Assembly: GCA_002395905.1 (NCBI GenBank)
Contig: DGVK01000131.1
Location: 1 to 14,703, forward strand
Source: Verrucomicrobia bacterium UBA4286
GTDB lineage: Bacteria > Verrucomicrobiota > Kiritimatiellia > RFP12 > UBA1067
DNA length: 14,703 bases
Direction: 5' to 3'
Shown: positions 13,298 through 14,703 of the stretch, one piece after another
Layout of the letters: the number at the start of each line of letters is the position of its first letter
How positions within the stretch are numbered: position 1 is the first letter of the stretch
The notes under the pieces: generated by a model
The model's input: only the letters and a program-made list of their open reading frames with translations
The model's database searches: none
What the model was told of the DNA's origin: nothing
Program-made: the position numbers and the translations under genes

Positions 13298-14494
13298 ATG
13301 AAGCCTGCAAAGAAAAAAGGACACTACAATGTACTCGCGGTCTACTCCCTCATGAACTGCGCGGACCGCGAGCACTTCTCCGGCGTGCTTGATGAAATGG
13401 CGAACACGAGCAACTGGCATATGAGCACGATTCCGCCCGAGCATTTCACCAAACGCAGCGACCTTGTAAACGAGCACGGCGAACAATATGATGGAGCTAT
13501 TCTGTCGCTGCCGGGCTCCGATGAGGTGATAGCGAGAATCGCCAGGTCTCGTCTGCCGACTGTTCTCGTCAACATCACAGACAGCCGACTTTCCGCACGT
13601 TGCGACGCCGTCGCAAACGTCTGGACGGACAACGCGAGCATAGGCGAAAGCGCGGCGCGACATCTGCTTGAACGAGGTGAATACGCTTGCGCGGGATATG
13701 TCCACGAGTTTGGACGTCCCTTCTGGTCGCGCGAGCGTCTGTACTCGTTCCGACAGACGATGAAAAGCGGCGGCTGCGCCACTTTCGTCTTTCCGGAAAC
13801 CGGCGACCAGCCACACACACCCGATTCGCAGGCGTTTGTTGACGGGCTGCGCAGATGGGTGCGCGCCTTGCCGAAGCCGGCTGCGGTCATGGCCGCTTCT
13901 GACATGCGAGCTGCCGATGTGATCATCGCCTGCAGGCAGGAAGGCATTCCTGTTCCGTCGCAGGCAGCCGTTGTTGGCGTGGATCACGACGCATCGCAGC
14001 ACATGCGATGCGGCATGAAAATTTCAAGCGTGGAGTTGAATTCGAGAATGATGGGCCGACAGGCCGTACGCGAACTCGACTATCTGCTCAAACATCCGAA
14101 ATGGAAAGGCCGTCCCCACGAAGTGCTCATTCCCGCAAAGGGGGTGTTTGCCAATGAATCGACATCGCGTTCCGTTTCAGCCACACGGCTCGTCAACATC
14201 GCGCTTGACTTCATAGCCGCGAACAGCATGCTCGCCCTCACGCCAAACGATGTTGTCGTCCATCTCGGGTGCTCCAGACGATTGGCCGAAATACGCTTCT
14301 CACAGGTTGCCGGCACAACAATTCACAAAGCGATAAACGAAGCGCGCCTAAACGAAGTTCAGTGGCGCATCAAAAGCGGCGACAGCGTTGCGAAAGTCGT
14401 AAAAGCGATGCAGTTCAAATCTGCGAACCAGCTTTATCGGCTGTACAAGCGTCACTTCGGGAAGACCATCCGAGCGAAACCATCCGTTTGTTGA
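13298..14494 (+). CDS. XylR-like regulator: LacI-type sugar sensor fused to AraC-type DNA-binding domain
   Basis: Cytoplasmic transcription factor of 398 residues that probably responds to a sugar released by the neighbouring enzymes. Residues about 10-285 form a periplasmic-binding-like sensor: YNVLAVYSL at the start, GAILSLPGSDEV (67-77), then ASDMRAADVIIACRQEGIPVP (200-220) and AAVVGVDHDA (223-232), the classic LacI/XylR ligand-domain ending. Residues about 297-393 form the AraC-type double helix-turn-helix, with LGCSRRLAEIRFSQVAG and VVKAMQFKSANQLYRLYKRHFG. An ATG at 13289 is in frame but lies inside the -10 hexamer, so the ATG at 13298 is used; it falls at the expected transcription start, with no Shine-Dalgarno, implying leaderless translation. 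It is divergent from the operon, as usual for a local regulator. Confidence 0.88.
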   Translation: MKPAKKKGHYNVLAVYSLMNCADREHFSGVLDEMANTSNWHMSTIPPEHFTKRSDLVNEHGEQYDGAILSLPGSDEVIARIARSRLPTVLVNITDSRLSARCDAVANVWTDNASIGESAARHLLERGEYACAGYVHEFGRPFWSRERLYSFRQTMKSGGCATFVFPETGDQPHTPDSQAFVDGLRRWVRALPKPAAVMAASDMRAADVIIACRQEGIPVPSQAAVVGVDHDASQHMRCGMKISSVELNSRMMGRQAVRELDYLLKHPKWKGRPHEVLIPAKGVFANESTSRSVSATRLVNIALDFIAANSMLALTPNDVVVHLGCSRRLAEIRFSQVAGTTIHKAINEARLNEVQWRIKSGDSVAKVVKAMQFKSANQLYRLYKRHFGKTIRAKPSVC

Positions 14495-14518
14495 TGCTGA
14501 GCATACCCGGTTGATTTC

Positions 14519-14703
14519 TTACGCCCGCCACGCAAAATGGTCGGCGGCGGGATATTTCTTCGCAAGGCCGTATAGCGCCGTCTTGAATGTGCAGACATTC
14601 TCGCATATCCCGCCGGGAAAAGCAAGAGGGGACTGCGGAAGCCCGTTTTTCAAGGGCCTCGCGGGGTCCCCCTCCGCTTCCTCGTGAACGGATACCACGG
14701 CTG
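14519..14703 (-). CDS. Unrecognised protein, C-terminal 60 residues only
   Basis: An open minus-strand frame enters from beyond the window end and stops with TAA. The visible part reads naturally as protein: an acidic segment (SVHEEAEGDP), then FPGGICENVCTFKTALYGLAKKYP, and ends DHFAWRA. It holds two cysteines four residues apart. I do not recognise the family and give no function. It converges on the regulator with a 24-nt gap, and no clear terminator is visible between them. Confidence 0.55.
   Translation of the reverse strand, partial: AVVSVHEEAEGDPARPLKNGLPQSPLAFPGGICENVCTFKTALYGLAKKYPAADHFAWRA

Overview
The window holds two unrelated blocks. Seven ribosomal or replication housekeeping genes run leftward at the left end. 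The rest is a carbohydrate-degradation locus with its own regulator. The combination of a secreted passenger-repeat protein, a GH106-type hydrolase, a DUF4091 glycosidase, a GH3 enzyme and a LacI-sensor/AraC-output regulator resembles the PVC bacteria, most likely Kiritimatiellota (gut or anoxic lineages) or a close Verrucomicrobiota/Lentisphaerota relative. That placement is inferred from gene style and was not searched.

Layout. Positions 1-2909 (minus strand): rplY, rpsF, ssb, rpsR, rplI, rplU and rpmA, tightly spaced, transcribed from one clear promoter at about 2981-3010; rpmA is cut by the window start. Positions 3073-13157 (minus strand): in transcription order, a secreted beta-helix/passenger-repeat protein, a GH106-like hydrolase (20-nt gap), a DUF4091 glycosidase-like protein (14-nt overlap), and a GH3 enzyme that has its own promoter in the 80-nt gap before it. 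Positions 13298-14494 (plus strand): a XylR-like regulator, divergent from the operon across a 140-bp control region. Positions 14519-14703: the C-terminal 60 residues of an unrecognised leftward gene that converges on the regulator.

How the locus may work (inference). The regulator senses a sugar through its LacI-like domain and controls the divergent operon. The exported hydrolases trim a complex, possibly rhamnose-containing glycan: the GH106-like enzyme would act on rhamnosides and GH3 on beta-linked sugars. The passenger-repeat protein is exported with them and may bind glycan or form a surface structure. No SusC/SusD pair, sulfatase, transporter or sugar kinase lies in the window.

Other points. 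Three minus-strand promoters share the same layout, TTGC-type -35, exactly 18-bp spacer, extended TGn-TATAAT. The regulator appears to be transcribed as a leaderless mRNA, and a 17-base inverted repeat covers its -10. The L27 N-terminal tail lacks the usual lysine-rich start. Base composition falls noticeably between the GH3 gene and the DUF4091 gene. There is no gene-free stretch over 300 bases; the longest gaps are 163 bases (2910-3072) and 140 bases (13158-13297). I saw no tRNA, rRNA, CRISPR array or insertion sequence.
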